DNA of 64,000 nucleotides from CADEED01 sp035765415 (GTDB taxonomy: Bacteria > Pseudomonadota > Gammaproteobacteria > Steroidobacterales > Steroidobacteraceae): NCBI GenBank assembly GCA_035765415.1, contig DASTXR010000006.1, positions 84,435-148,434 on the forward strand, written 5' to 3'. The notes under the pieces were generated by a model. It made no database searches, was not told the DNA's origin, and worked only from the letters and a program-made list of their open reading frames with translations. Position numbers and translations under genes: made by a program. Positions 32,408 through 40,513 of the stretch are shown in pieces (position 1 is the first letter of the stretch; every line of letters starts with the position of its first letter).

Positions 32408-33927
32408 GGCTATCCACTTGCCTGTGGTGCTGGGCGCTGTTCGCGACGCCATTACATGTACACGCGGCAGATGACTTCATCAGCCTGAGTTACCACGAAG
32501 TGGAGAGCGACGACGCTCCGCAACTTGCGCGCACGGCCATTCGCGTGAGCGATCTCGCGGCACAATTCGCGTGGCTGCATGCCAACGGCTACCAGCCCGT
32601 CAGCGTGCAACAGATTCTCGACGCTCGCGCCGGCGGTGTGGCGCTGCCGGTCAAAGCCGTGCTGCTGACATTTGACGACGGCAAGCGCGACGTGCACACG
32701 CGGGTGCTGCCTCTGTTGCGGCTGTTGCGTTACCCGGCGGTCGTGGCGCTGGTGGGCTCATGGCTCGAAGTGGCGCCGGGCGGTACCGTGGACTACGACG
32801 GTGTACCGCGAAGTCGCGGCGAATTTCTGAGCTGGGCGGAAGTGCGCGACCTGCAACGATCCGGCCTCGTCGAAATCGCGTCGCATTCCTATGATCTGCA
32901 TCGCGGCGTGCCGGCCAATCCCCAGGGAAGCACGCAGCCTGCGGCGACGACTCGAATCCGCGCGCCTGGCGGATACGAATCGGACGACGCCTACCTGGCG
33001 CGATTGCGCGATGACCTGCGGCGCAATCGAGACCTGATCGTCCAGCACACGGGGCGCGCGCCGCGCGTGATGGTGTGGCCGTACGGGCGCAGCAACCTGG
33101 CGGCGCAGCAGGTGGCGGTCGAACTCGGTATGCCCGTGGGATTGAGTCTCGAAGATGGCGTGAACACTCCCGATGTCCCGACGATGTCACTGCGCCGCCA
33201 GCTGATCGACGGGAATCCGTCGCTGCAGGATTTCGCCGACCTGGTGCGCCAACGATGGTTGCCAAATCCGTGGCGCAGCGTGCGCATCGAGCCGGTGCTG
33301 TGGTCGAATCCGGCGCAGCAGCTCTCGGCCGCGCTGGACCAGGTGTTGCGCTGGAGCACGAACATCAGCTTCGTCGACGTGCGCGGCCTGGCCGCCGGAC
33401 AGGAGCGCTCGCCGTTCACCGAGTCATTGAACTACGTTGCATGGCAGCTCGAGCGACGCGCGGGTAGTTCGGTGTTCATCGAAGTGCCGGCGAACTGGTT
33501 GCGCGAGCCGGATCTGCTCGCGGACCTGGCGCGTCACGTGAACTTTGCGGGCCTGCGCCTGGCCACGGTGCCCGGTGATCCGGTCGTCGCGCACGTGCTC
33601 GCTGCGGTTGAGCGCTGGCGTCAGCCGGTCAGGCTGGCTTTCGCTCCGGGCGGCGCGCCTGGACCGGACGACTGGCGCCGGCTGCGCGCTCAAGACCTGG
33701 TCGTCCTGCCTGCGCTGCGCGAGATGGTCGAGAGTGTGCCGGAATTTGCGCGCCACCAGGCGCTGTTCGAGTTCCCGGCCGCACCCGGCGACGCAAAACG
33801 CGTGGGCCGGGAAATGCGTCGACTGGAAGCCGCGGGCAATCGCAACTTCGGCCTGGGCTATCTACCCGCGGGCGCCGACGTCGTCTGGCCGGCGTTGTCG
33901 CTGCGCACCGCGCGCCAGTTGCCATGA
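32395..33927 (+). CDS. pgaB: PgaB, PNAG N-deacetylase with reduced C-terminal domain
   Basis: 510 residues with a signal sequence. The NodB-type deacetylase domain has LSYHEVESDD, LLTFDDGKRD, IASHSYDLHRG (metal-binding histidines) and VMVWPYGRSNLAA. It removes some N-acetyl groups from poly-beta-1,6-GlcNAc in the periplasm, which export needs. E. coli PgaB has about 670 residues, with a second, glycoside hydrolase domain (GH153). Here that part is about 230 residues, and the segment corresponding to the catalytic HDD motif reads NFAGLRLATVPGDP. It therefore seems to have lost polymer-cutting activity while keeping part of the fold. There is no lipobox cysteine. Confidence 0.88.
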   Translation: MALLRLSTCLWCWALFATPLHVHAADDFISLSYHEVESDDAPQLARTAIRVSDLAAQFAWLHANGYQPVSVQQILDARAGGVALPVKAVLLTFDDGKRDVHTRVLPLLRLLRYPAVVALVGSWLEVAPGGTVDYDGVPRSRGEFLSWAEVRDLQRSGLVEIASHSYDLHRGVPANPQGSTQPAATTRIRAPGGYESDDAYLARLRDDLRRNRDLIVQHTGRAPRVMVWPYGRSNLAAQQVAVELGMPVGLSLEDGVNTPDVPTMSLRRQLIDGNPSLQDFADLVRQRWLPNPWRSVRIEPVLWSNPAQQLSAALDQVLRWSTNISFVDVRGLAAGQERSPFTESLNYVAWQLERRAGSSVFIEVPANWLREPDLLADLARHVNFAGLRLATVPGDPVVAHVLAAVERWRQPVRLAFAPGGAPGPDDWRRLRAQDLVVLPALREMVESVPEFARHQALFEFPAAPGDAKRVGREMRRLEAAGNRNFGLGYLPAGADVVWPALSLRTARQLP

Positions 33928-35201
33928 TGACACTCCCGGCATTGATGGGTGGTGCCTGGAACGTTCTCCTGGGCTTCGTGTTCTTCTATCCACTGCTCAT
34001 GTCCTGCTTGTGGTCGATAGGCGCGGTGGTGTTCTACTTCCTCTACGAGCGACGGCCCCATCGCATCGTCAGCCGACCGCCCGCCCTGGCGGACTATCCA
34101 CTGGTGGCGGTGCTGGTGCCCTGCTTCAACGAAGAGGCGAATGCGCGGGAAACCATCACGGCGCTGATGGAGTTGCGATATCCCAACTTCGAGGTGCTGG
34201 CGATCAACGATGGCAGCACGGACCGGACCCGCGAAACCCTCGACTCCCTGGCGGCGGAATTCCCGCGGCTACGCGTGATTCACCACCTTCAGAACCAGGG
34301 CAAGGCAGTGGGCCTCAACACCGCGGCCCAACTCACCAATGCCGAAATCCTGGTCGGCGTCGACGGTGACGCCCGGCTCGACCCCTGGTCGCTGCACTGG
34401 CTGGTGCGCCACTTCGAGGCACCCAGCGTGGGCGCCGTAACCGGCAATCCCCGCGTGCGCACGCGTTCGAGTTTTCTCGGGCGCATACAGGTGGGTGAGT
34501 TCTCGTCGACGATCGGCCTGATCAAACGTGCGCAACGCACCATCGGCCTGGTATTCAGCGTGTCGGGCGTGATCGCGGCGTTTCGCCGCAGCGCATTGCA
34601 AGCCATCGGGTTCTGGAGTCCTGACAAGCTCACCGAAGATGTCGACATCACGTGGCGACTGCATCTCGCGCATTGGCAGGTTCGCTTCGAGCCGCGCGCG
34701 CTGTGCTGGATCCTCATGCCCGAGACCTATGGCGGGTTGTGGAAGCAGCGCCTGCGCTGGGCCACGGGTGGCCTGCAGGTGGCTTTCGCCTACTGGCGCA
34801 AGCTCTGGTGGCAACCGCGTTTGTGGCCGGTGTTCGTCGAATATTTTCTGAGCATGTTGTGGGCGACGTGTATTGGCCTGCTGGTGTTTTACCGGCTCGC
34901 AGACCTGGTCTTGTTCAGGGTGGATTTGCAGAGTGTGCCGATCCTGCTGATCGGCTGGACCGGGCTCGTCCTGGGCACGATATGCCTGGTGCAGATCGGG
35001 GTCGGCATGTGGCTGGATCGCCCTTACGACCAGCGCCTGGCGAAAAACTTTTTCTGGATGATCTGGTATCCCGCGATCTACTGGATGCTGGTCGCGAGCA
35101 CCGCCGTGTGCGCATTGCCTGCATTGTTAATGAGAGAAAGTGGAGAACGCGCAAAATGGAACAGCCCGGACCGCGGCCTGGCCCCCGACCAAGACCGCTG
35201 A
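33924..35201 (+). CDS. pgaC: PgaC, poly-N-acetylglucosamine synthase (GT2)
   Basis: 425 residues. Starts at 33924 and 33927 are both possible, each overlapping the pgaB stop. The processive family 2 glycosyltransferase motifs are present: VLVPCFNEEANARETI, INDGSTDRT, VDGDARLD (DxD), LTEDVDITWRL (TED) and the QRLRWATGG acceptor motif. One membrane segment precedes the catalytic domain and three or four follow. It polymerises UDP-GlcNAc at the inner membrane, and in E. coli activity requires PgaD and c-di-GMP. Confidence 0.94.
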   Translation: MMTLPALMGGAWNVLLGFVFFYPLLMSCLWSIGAVVFYFLYERRPHRIVSRPPALADYPLVAVLVPCFNEEANARETITALMELRYPNFEVLAINDGSTDRTRETLDSLAAEFPRLRVIHHLQNQGKAVGLNTAAQLTNAEILVGVDGDARLDPWSLHWLVRHFEAPSVGAVTGNPRVRTRSSFLGRIQVGEFSSTIGLIKRAQRTIGLVFSVSGVIAAFRRSALQAIGFWSPDKLTEDVDITWRLHLAHWQVRFEPRALCWILMPETYGGLWKQRLRWATGGLQVAFAYWRKLWWQPRLWPVFVEYFLSMLWATCIGLLVFYRLADLVLFRVDLQSVPILLIGWTGLVLGTICLVQIGVGMWLDRPYDQRLAKNFFWMIWYPAIYWMLVASTAVCALPALLMRESGERAKWNSPDRGLAPDQDR

Positions 35202-35650
35202 TCATCAGCCATCCGGAACTGCAGTCGCGGTTGCGGCGGGCTTTCGGGTTCACGATGACGCTGGCGGCATGGATGGTGTGGCTGCTGTTGCTGTTCCCGG
35301 TGCTGTGGCTGGCCGCGGAGCGGCACGGACTCAACCTGCGACCGCTCGGATATTTCACGAAGGTCGACTCCGAGCAGTTGAATCGCCTGCTCGACTTGTT
35401 TCCAGTGGCGCTGATGCTGGCCGTGGGTGGCGTGGCGCTGCTCTTCGCGAATGGCCTGATCCTCAGGTGGTTGCGAGCCACACGCGAAGCACCCGTCGTG
35501 AAGAGTGACCTGCAGCCACGCACCGTGATGGATGTGCACGCGGGTCCGGCTGAACTTGCGGCCTGGCGATCGGCGCGAATCGTCGAGGTCGGGCATGGAG
35601 CCAATGGCAGCGTCACCGATGTGCGCGTGCTCATGCGCGCGAGCGACTAA
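35156..35650 (+). CDS. pgaD: PgaD, c-di-GMP-dependent partner of PgaC
   Basis: 164 residues from ATG 35156, which has TGGAGAA about 8 nt upstream and overlaps pgaC by 46 bp. It has two membrane segments (TMTLAAWMVWLLLLFPVLWLA and VALMLAVGGVALLFANGLIL), as in PgaD. Sequence in this family is poorly conserved, so the call rests mainly on topology and its position as fourth gene after pgaC. In E. coli PgaC and PgaD together form the c-di-GMP receptor. Confidence 0.82.
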   Translation: MEQPGPRPGPRPRPLIISHPELQSRLRRAFGFTMTLAAWMVWLLLLFPVLWLAAERHGLNLRPLGYFTKVDSEQLNRLLDLFPVALMLAVGGVALLFANGLILRWLRATREAPVVKSDLQPRTVMDVHAGPAELAAWRSARIVEVGHGANGSVTDVRVLMRASD

Positions 35651-35974
35651 CTATCGACCCATGCGAGGTGCGCGCGCACTCGTCGCGATGGGAACGCCTG
35701 GCCGGCTGCGATCATCGCCAGCCCGCCATTGACGCGCGGGCCATGCGATGTCCGAAGCGCGACTCCGGGCTTGTCTTTCGAGACATCGGGCGAACGCGGG
35801 CCCGGGCTAGATAGCCTCACCGCAAAACCCTATCCCAATTAAGCCAAGTTGTGATTCAATTCCGGGCCGCGGAGCGCAGGTCGACTGCACGAAAACCATG
35901 TGCCCTCAGGCACTCTTGCAGCGCACGCCAGGCCCGCGCGAGTAGTCAGGTCGCCATAGTTCAGGGGGAACGTC
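35651..35974 (+). other. Intergenic region between pgaD and the GH gene
   Basis: 324 nt without a gene. A short hairpin (GTCT-TTCG-AGAC) is visible near 35774, and an AT-richer stretch (ATCCCAATTAAGCC...TGTGATTCAATT) near 35831-35863 may hold the promoter of the next gene. I cannot name a specific site. Confidence 0.35.
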
Positions 35975-38449
35975 ATGAAGACAGGGAAAGTTTCGGCTGC
36001 GCGTCCACGTCTCGAGTTCTGGCTCTTGCTCATGCTGTTCGTGCTCGGCCTGCGGGGCACGGCATTCGCCCAGACCGACATCACCATTTACGACGAGGCG
36101 CTTGCGCCCGGCTGGCAGAACTGGAGCTGGGCCGCGAACGATCTCGCGAGCACCGCACAAGCCAACACCGGCGCCGTCTCGGCGGCCGTCACTCCGGCGC
36201 CCTTCTCGGCGCTGTACCTGAGAGCCGCGGATGCGCCCGTCAACACGACCGGCTACCTGAATCTCACGTTCTATGTGCACGGTGGAACCGCCGGCGGCCA
36301 GGTCTTCCAGGTGCAGGGCATCATCGGTGATACCCCCCAGGCCGGCGTCCGTGTAGGACCCCTGACCGCGGGCGCCTGGCAGAAGGTGACGGTGCCGCTC
36401 GCCAACCTCGGGCTGGACGACCGCGTCGTCAATGGCATCTGGTTCCAGGAAATCGCGGGCGTCGATTCGCCCACGTTCTACCTCGACACCATCGTGCTGG
36501 AGTCGGGCGTTCCGCCCACCCCGCCGCCGCCGGTCAACGGCATGGCCATCTACCAGGAAGGCCTGGTCAACGGCTGGAACAACTGGAGCTGGGCGTCCGT
36601 CAACACGGCGAGCACGGCCACGGTCCACACGGGTTCGAGCGCCATCGCCGTCGATGCCGAGGGTTTCGAAGCGCTGTACCTGCAGCACAACGCCGTGGAC
36701 ACGGGTGCGTTCGAGAGCCTGAAGTTCTGGATTCACGGCGGCGCCACGGGCGGCCAGACGCTGAACCTGCAGGCGCTGCGCAACTTCACCGCTCAGCCCG
36801 CGGTGCTTCTGGGCCCGCTCGCGCCGGAGTGGCAGGAATTCGTCATTCCGCTGGCGCAGCTCGGCGTCGCGAACGTCACCGATCTCACGGGCATCTGGTT
36901 CCAGGAGAATGCCGGCGTCACGACGGCCAACCGCTTCTACGTGGACGACGTCCATCTAGAATTCGCGCCGCCGCCCAGCGTGGTGAATGTCGTCGTGAAC
37001 CCGAAGGACCGCATCCGCAAGGTCGACCGGCGCATGTTCGGTATCAACGCGGCCATCTGGGACGGCGCGTACGCGTCTCCGAACACCACGGCGTTGCTGA
37101 CCGAGCTCAACAACCAGGCGCTGCGTTTCCCGGGCGGCTCGCAGTCGGACATCTATCACTGGGAGCCCAACCGGAGCGAACGTCCCGACGGCACGCTCGA
37201 GCCATTCGAATGGGCAACGAACTTCGATGAGTTCGTGGCGATCGCCGCCGAGACCCGTGCCGCTGTCTACATCACCGCCAACTACGGCACCGGCACGCCG
37301 GAAGAAGCGGCCGCGTGGGTCAACTACGCGAACAAGGTGAAGCGCCACAACGTCCGCTACTGGGAAATCGGCAACGAGAACTACGGCAACTGGGAAGCGG
37401 ACAAGAACGATCGCCCGCACGACCCGGTGACCTACGCCACGCGGTTCAAGGAATACTGGCGGCAGATGAAGGCCGTCGATCCCACGATCAAGATCGGCGC
37501 GGTGGTGGTGCTCGGCGAAGACGCGTTCGCTAACTACCCTGAGCAGGTGGTCACCAATCCGCGCACGGGCCAGACCCACAGCGGCTGGACGCCGGTGATG
37601 CTGGACACGCTGAAGCAACTCGGCGTCACGCCCGACTTCGTCATCTACCATCGTTATGAACAGGGGCCGGGCGGCGAAAGCGATCTGTTCCTGCTCAACT
37701 CGGCCTCGAGCTGGGCGAACGACGCCGCTGCCCTGCGGCAGATGCTCGACGACTACCTGGGCCCGAAGGCGCGCAAGGTGGAGCTCGCGTGCACCGAGCA
37801 CAACTCGGTGTTCAGCAATCCGGGCAAGCAGACGACCAGCCTCGTCAACGGGCTGTTCTATGCCGATGCCATCGGCAACCTGCTGAAGACAGAGTTCAAC
37901 GCGATGTTGTGGTGGGATCTTCGCAACGGCCAGGAAGGCAGCAACAACAACAGCTCCACGCTGTATGGCTGGCGCCGCTACGGCGACTACGGCATCGTCA
38001 GCGCCGCCGATCCTGCAGGTCCTGCCGATCGTTACCCCACGTTCTACGTGAACAAACTGCTCAAGCACTACGCTCGCGGTGGTGAGAAGGTGGTGCAGGC
38101 GAGCAGCAACTACAGCAGCCTCGGCGTCTACGCGGTGAAAAACCTGGGCGGCACGCTGCAGGTGCTGGTCATCAACAAGCATCCGTCGGCGACGCTGAAT
38201 GCCACTCTCTCCATTCCAGGATTGAAGAAGGGAGAGAAGGTGCAGGTGTACAGCTACGGCATTCCGCAGGATGAAGCCGCGCGAACCGGTGAGGGCTCGG
38301 CCGACCTGCAGCACACGCACATCAAGCTGGAAGGGCCGACACTGACGTTCTCACCCGGACCCTATTCCGTCCACGTGCTCCAGTTCGCCAAGCGCGAGCG
38401 CGCCAAGCACGACAAGTCGGACGACGTCTGGGGTGACGACGAGGAATAG
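35975..38449 (+). CDS. Secreted clan-A glycoside hydrolase (alpha-L-arabinofuranosidase-like) with two carbohydrate-binding-like modules
   Basis: 824 residues. A signal peptide ends at TAFAQ. Two homologous beta-sandwich modules follow (about 35-178 and 188-330), each with the pattern GW-NWSWA, SALYL/EALYL, HGG..GGQ and GIWFQE, joined by a PTPPPP linker. The catalytic TIM barrel (about 345-700) has the acid/base Glu468 in YWEIGNENYG and the probable nucleophile Glu608 in VELACTEHN. It also has RFPGGSQSDIYHW, as in GH51 and related families. A C-terminal beta domain ends the protein. The likely substrate is an arabinan or another plant polysaccharide; the exact GH family needs a profile search. 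A highly charged tail (KRERAKHDKSDDVWGDDEE) is unusual. Confidence 0.82.
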   Translation: MKTGKVSAARPRLEFWLLLMLFVLGLRGTAFAQTDITIYDEALAPGWQNWSWAANDLASTAQANTGAVSAAVTPAPFSALYLRAADAPVNTTGYLNLTFYVHGGTAGGQVFQVQGIIGDTPQAGVRVGPLTAGAWQKVTVPLANLGLDDRVVNGIWFQEIAGVDSPTFYLDTIVLESGVPPTPPPPVNGMAIYQEGLVNGWNNWSWASVNTASTATVHTGSSAIAVDAEGFEALYLQHNAVDTGAFESLKFWIHGGATGGQTLNLQALRNFTAQPAVLLGPLAPEWQEFVIPLAQLGVANVTDLTGIWFQENAGVTTANRFYVDDVHLEFAPPPSVVNVVVNPKDRIRKVDRRMFGINAAIWDGAYASPNTTALLTELNNQALRFPGGSQSDIYHWEPNRSERPDGTLEPFEWATNFDEFVAIAAETRAAVYITANYGTGTPEEAAAWVNYANKVKRHNVRYWEIGNENYGNWEADKNDRPHDPVTYATRFKEYWRQMKAVDPTIKIGAVVVLGEDAFANYPEQVVTNPRTGQTHSGWTPVMLDTLKQLGVTPDFVIYHRYEQGPGGESDLFLLNSASSWANDAAALRQMLDDYLGPKARKVELACTEHNSVFSNPGKQTTSLVNGLFYADAIGNLLKTEFNAMLWWDLRNGQEGSNNNSSTLYGWRRYGDYGIVSAADPAGPADRYPTFYVNKLLKHYARGGEKVVQASSNYSSLGVYAVKNLGGTLQVLVINKHPSATLNATLSIPGLKKGEKVQVYSYGIPQDEAARTGEGSADLQHTHIKLEGPTLTFSPGPYSVHVLQFAKRERAKHDKSDDVWGDDEE

Positions 38450-38461
38450 TACTGCGAGGGT

Positions 38462-38490
38462 GCGTCCGGCCGCGTCTTGCGGCCGGACGC
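38462..38490. terminator. Strong hairpin between convergent genes
   Basis: GCGTCCGGCCGC-GTCTT-GCGGCCGGACGC gives a perfect 12-bp stem with a 5-nt loop. It lies 13 nt after the GH stop and 30 nt before the stop of the convergent nucleotidyltransferase gene. It lacks a T run, but it would stall transcription from either side. Confidence 0.6.
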
Positions 38491-38519
38491 ATCTGCCAGG
38501 CTGCGGTGGCGCGAAGCCT

Positions 38520-39305
38520 CTATCTCTTGCGTTTCGACCTGGACCGCGACTTCAGCCGGCGAAACTTTTCGCGCTTCCGGCCGATTGCCGCGACGATCTG
38601 CGGCCAACGCTGCGCATGAAGCGCAGTCGTTGTGCGGAACTCCTCGATCGGCACCGCGAGCAGCGGGTCGATGTCGTAGTTCATGAACACACGCAACGCT
38701 CCTGAGTCCGACGCCATCTCCGCGATCCGTTCCAGCAGCCGAAGCGCTTTTTTCTCTCCACGTTCCTCGATTTCCGCAACGATGAAGGAACGCGCTGCGC
38801 CAATAGCCAGTCTCGCCTGCGAGACGCTGGCAGGTGTTCGCTTTGACGGGATCAGTGCGAGATTCTGAATTCGGCTCTCGAGAACGTCGATCGGGTGCAT
38901 GACGCGCAATCTGCCGATCTGCGGAACCTCCATCTCGAGTGCACGGCGCACGACATCCTCGGTCGCCAGGCCCGCCACGCTGGCGAGGAAATCCACCTGT
39001 TTAACGGTGCCGTCCGGCATCTTGCGCGTCACCTTCCCGGTTTGAAAAGTTGCGTCGTCAAACCCGGGGGTCCACGACTTCCACCCGAGTGCCCGCGCGA
39101 GCTTCTTTGCCAGTTGACCGTCGGCGATGAAGTCCGCATCGGCGCTGACCGCGACCACCAGGTCCGCGGGACGGCTCAGAGCGTAGTGATCCGCCCAGAA
39201 CGCAAGTGCCTGGCCACCGACCAGGACGCCCTCGGTCGAGCAGACTTTCAGGATCGAACGAAGATCTTCGGTGGTGAGTACCGCCTCGGTCTCAATCTCC
39301 GTCAT
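38520..39305 (-). CDS. Nucleotidyltransferase-fold protein, putative toxin of a TA pair
   Basis: 261 residues. The segment VLVGGQALAFWADHY followed by LVVAVSADADFIADG resembles the GG...DxD-like strand-turn of the AbiEii/nucleotidyltransferase superfamily. VDFLASVAGL would provide a third acidic position. The C-terminus is strongly basic (KFRRLKSRSRSKRKR), suggesting contact with nucleic acid. The start overlaps the antitoxin gene by 14 bp. In related systems the enzyme adds nucleotides to tRNA or modifies a target, but that activity is not shown here. Classification as the toxin is an inference from the partner gene. Confidence 0.65.
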   Translation of the reverse strand: MTEIETEAVLTTEDLRSILKVCSTEGVLVGGQALAFWADHYALSRPADLVVAVSADADFIADGQLAKKLARALGWKSWTPGFDDATFQTGKVTRKMPDGTVKQVDFLASVAGLATEDVVRRALEMEVPQIGRLRVMHPIDVLESRIQNLALIPSKRTPASVSQARLAIGAARSFIVAEIEERGEKKALRLLERIAEMASDSGALRVFMNYDIDPLLAVPIEEFRTTTALHAQRWPQIVAAIGRKREKFRRLKSRSRSKRKR

Positions 39306-39567
39306 TGTCGAAGTCCACGGGCGGGCCCACGCGGCGAGCGGCGCGCGCCAGAGGAGCCGGAATCATGTGGTTGCGCCGCCAGTTTTCCTCCGCGGACGGA
39401 TCCGCCGAAGGTGAACTGCCGGAAAGCGCACGCCATTCCCGTGGTGAAAGCACAACGGCGACAAGCCGCCCGTGGCGCACGACTTCGACGTGGCCCAACG
39501 CCGCCACATCCTCGAGAAGACCGCCAAAATTGTTCTTGGCGTCCGTGGCAGATATCCGTTTCTTCAT
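39292..39567 (-). CDS. Phd/YefM-family antitoxin
   Basis: 91 residues. The N-terminal half is a Phd/YefM DNA-binding domain: RISATDAKNNFGGLLEDV, then EVVRHGRLVAVVLSPREW. The C-terminal half (SADPSAEENWRRNHM...) would wrap the toxin. Such proteins neutralise the toxin and repress their own promoter. The promoter hexamers put the transcription start at or next to the ATG, so the message is probably leaderless. A palindrome overlaps the -10 element. Confidence 0.85.
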   Translation of the reverse strand: MKKRISATDAKNNFGGLLEDVAALGHVEVVRHGRLVAVVLSPREWRALSGSSPSADPSAEENWRRNHMIPAPLARAARRVGPPVDFDNDGD

Positions 39568-39573
39568 TTGGCT

Positions 39574-39602
39574 ATTTTAGCTAAATTGCCGGCGGGGCAC
39601 AA
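39574..39602 (-). promoter_or_regulatory. Promoter and operator of the antitoxin/toxin pair
   Basis: On the minus strand TTGTGC (39602-39597) and TAAAAT (39579-39574) are separated by 17 nt. The palindrome TTTAGCTAAA (39576-39585) overlaps the -10 element, which is a suitable site for autorepression by the Phd-type antitoxin. The expected start, about 7 nt after the -10, falls on the ATG at 39567. Confidence 0.6.
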
Positions 39603-39625
39603 CGCAACCGGGGGATGCCGCTTCG

Positions 39626-40414
39626 TCAGGGCCGCGATGCGACGATCTCGCCGCGCAACTCACGCAGCTTGTCCTTGACTGCCTTGGCATTCTCCCCGCC
39701 CATGCGGATCAGCACCTTCTGCCCCGCCGACAGCGACTCGAGCTTCGGATCGGCGAACTCGTACTGCACACCCGGCCGCGCGAGCGCGATCGGATCCCGG
39801 ACTTCGGGCGTGGCTAACAGGTGGTCGATCACTTCGATCAGCCGATCGTTGAAGTACTCCGGCGGATGTCCGAGGCTTTCGTACGCTTCCTGAAACAGCG
39901 GGTAATGGCGAGTGTAGGTCTCGACCAGGGTCTTGGTGTCGGTCGCGCGGATCGACTGCACCAGCAGGTTGTAGCGCTCGTAGTTGGCGGGGCTCAGCAC
40001 AGGCGCGTCTTCCGAGCCGCCGACCGCAAACTTTCCGGGCATGGGTTTTACAGGGCGAATCCGTTCGGCCACTTTCTCGGTAGACAGATTGTCGACGCTG
40101 ACCACGATGTGCCGGACCAGGTCTTTCGTGACGATGAACTGCTCCACGGAGTCCTTGCCGATGAGATCCGTCAACACGTTCTTCATCGGCTCATCGCTCT
40201 CATTGAGCGGCGGGAGCGGCACCTGGGTCTCGGGCGCAGGCAAAGGATGCTTGACGGCCGGTTCCTCGGGCGCCGCCGCGGGCGGCGGCACGACCGCCGC
40301 AGGCTTCGGAGGCGGCGCCGACGGTTCGCGTACGGAGATGTAGATGATGGCGCCGATCGAGAGGCCAACCACCGCCACCGCGGCAGCCACGTATTTCAGG
40401 TTCTCGTTTTCCAT
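39626..40414 (-). CDS. DUF3014 membrane-anchored protein
   Basis: 262 residues from ATG 40414 (MENENLKYVAAAVAVVGLSIGAIIYI), one N-terminal membrane helix, then a Pro/Ala-rich linker (about 35-70). The globular part has VEQFIVTKDLVRHIVVSVDNLS and RYNLLVQSIRATDTKTLVETYTRHYPLFQEAYESLG, which are hallmark segments of DUF3014. The function is unknown. Members are found mostly in gammaproteobacteria, which helps to place the organism. A longer in-frame start upstream has no support. Confidence 0.85.
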   Translation of the reverse strand: MENENLKYVAAAVAVVGLSIGAIIYISVREPSAPPPKPAAVVPPPAAAPEEPAVKHPLPAPETQVPLPPLNESDEPMKNVLTDLIGKDSVEQFIVTKDLVRHIVVSVDNLSTEKVAERIRPVKPMPGKFAVGGSEDAPVLSPANYERYNLLVQSIRATDTKTLVETYTRHYPLFQEAYESLGHPPEYFNDRLIEVIDHLLATPEVRDPIALARPGVQYEFADPKLESLSAGQKVLIRMGGENAKAVKDKLRELRGEIVASRP

Positions 40415-40513
40415 GCGGTGGTCAGTATACGGGCGAAGCGCTGCCGCGGGGGCGCACCCCCGATCCGGACGCATGTCACGGATTTTTCTGACAAAGCGAA
40501 ATGCGGGCCGTAC

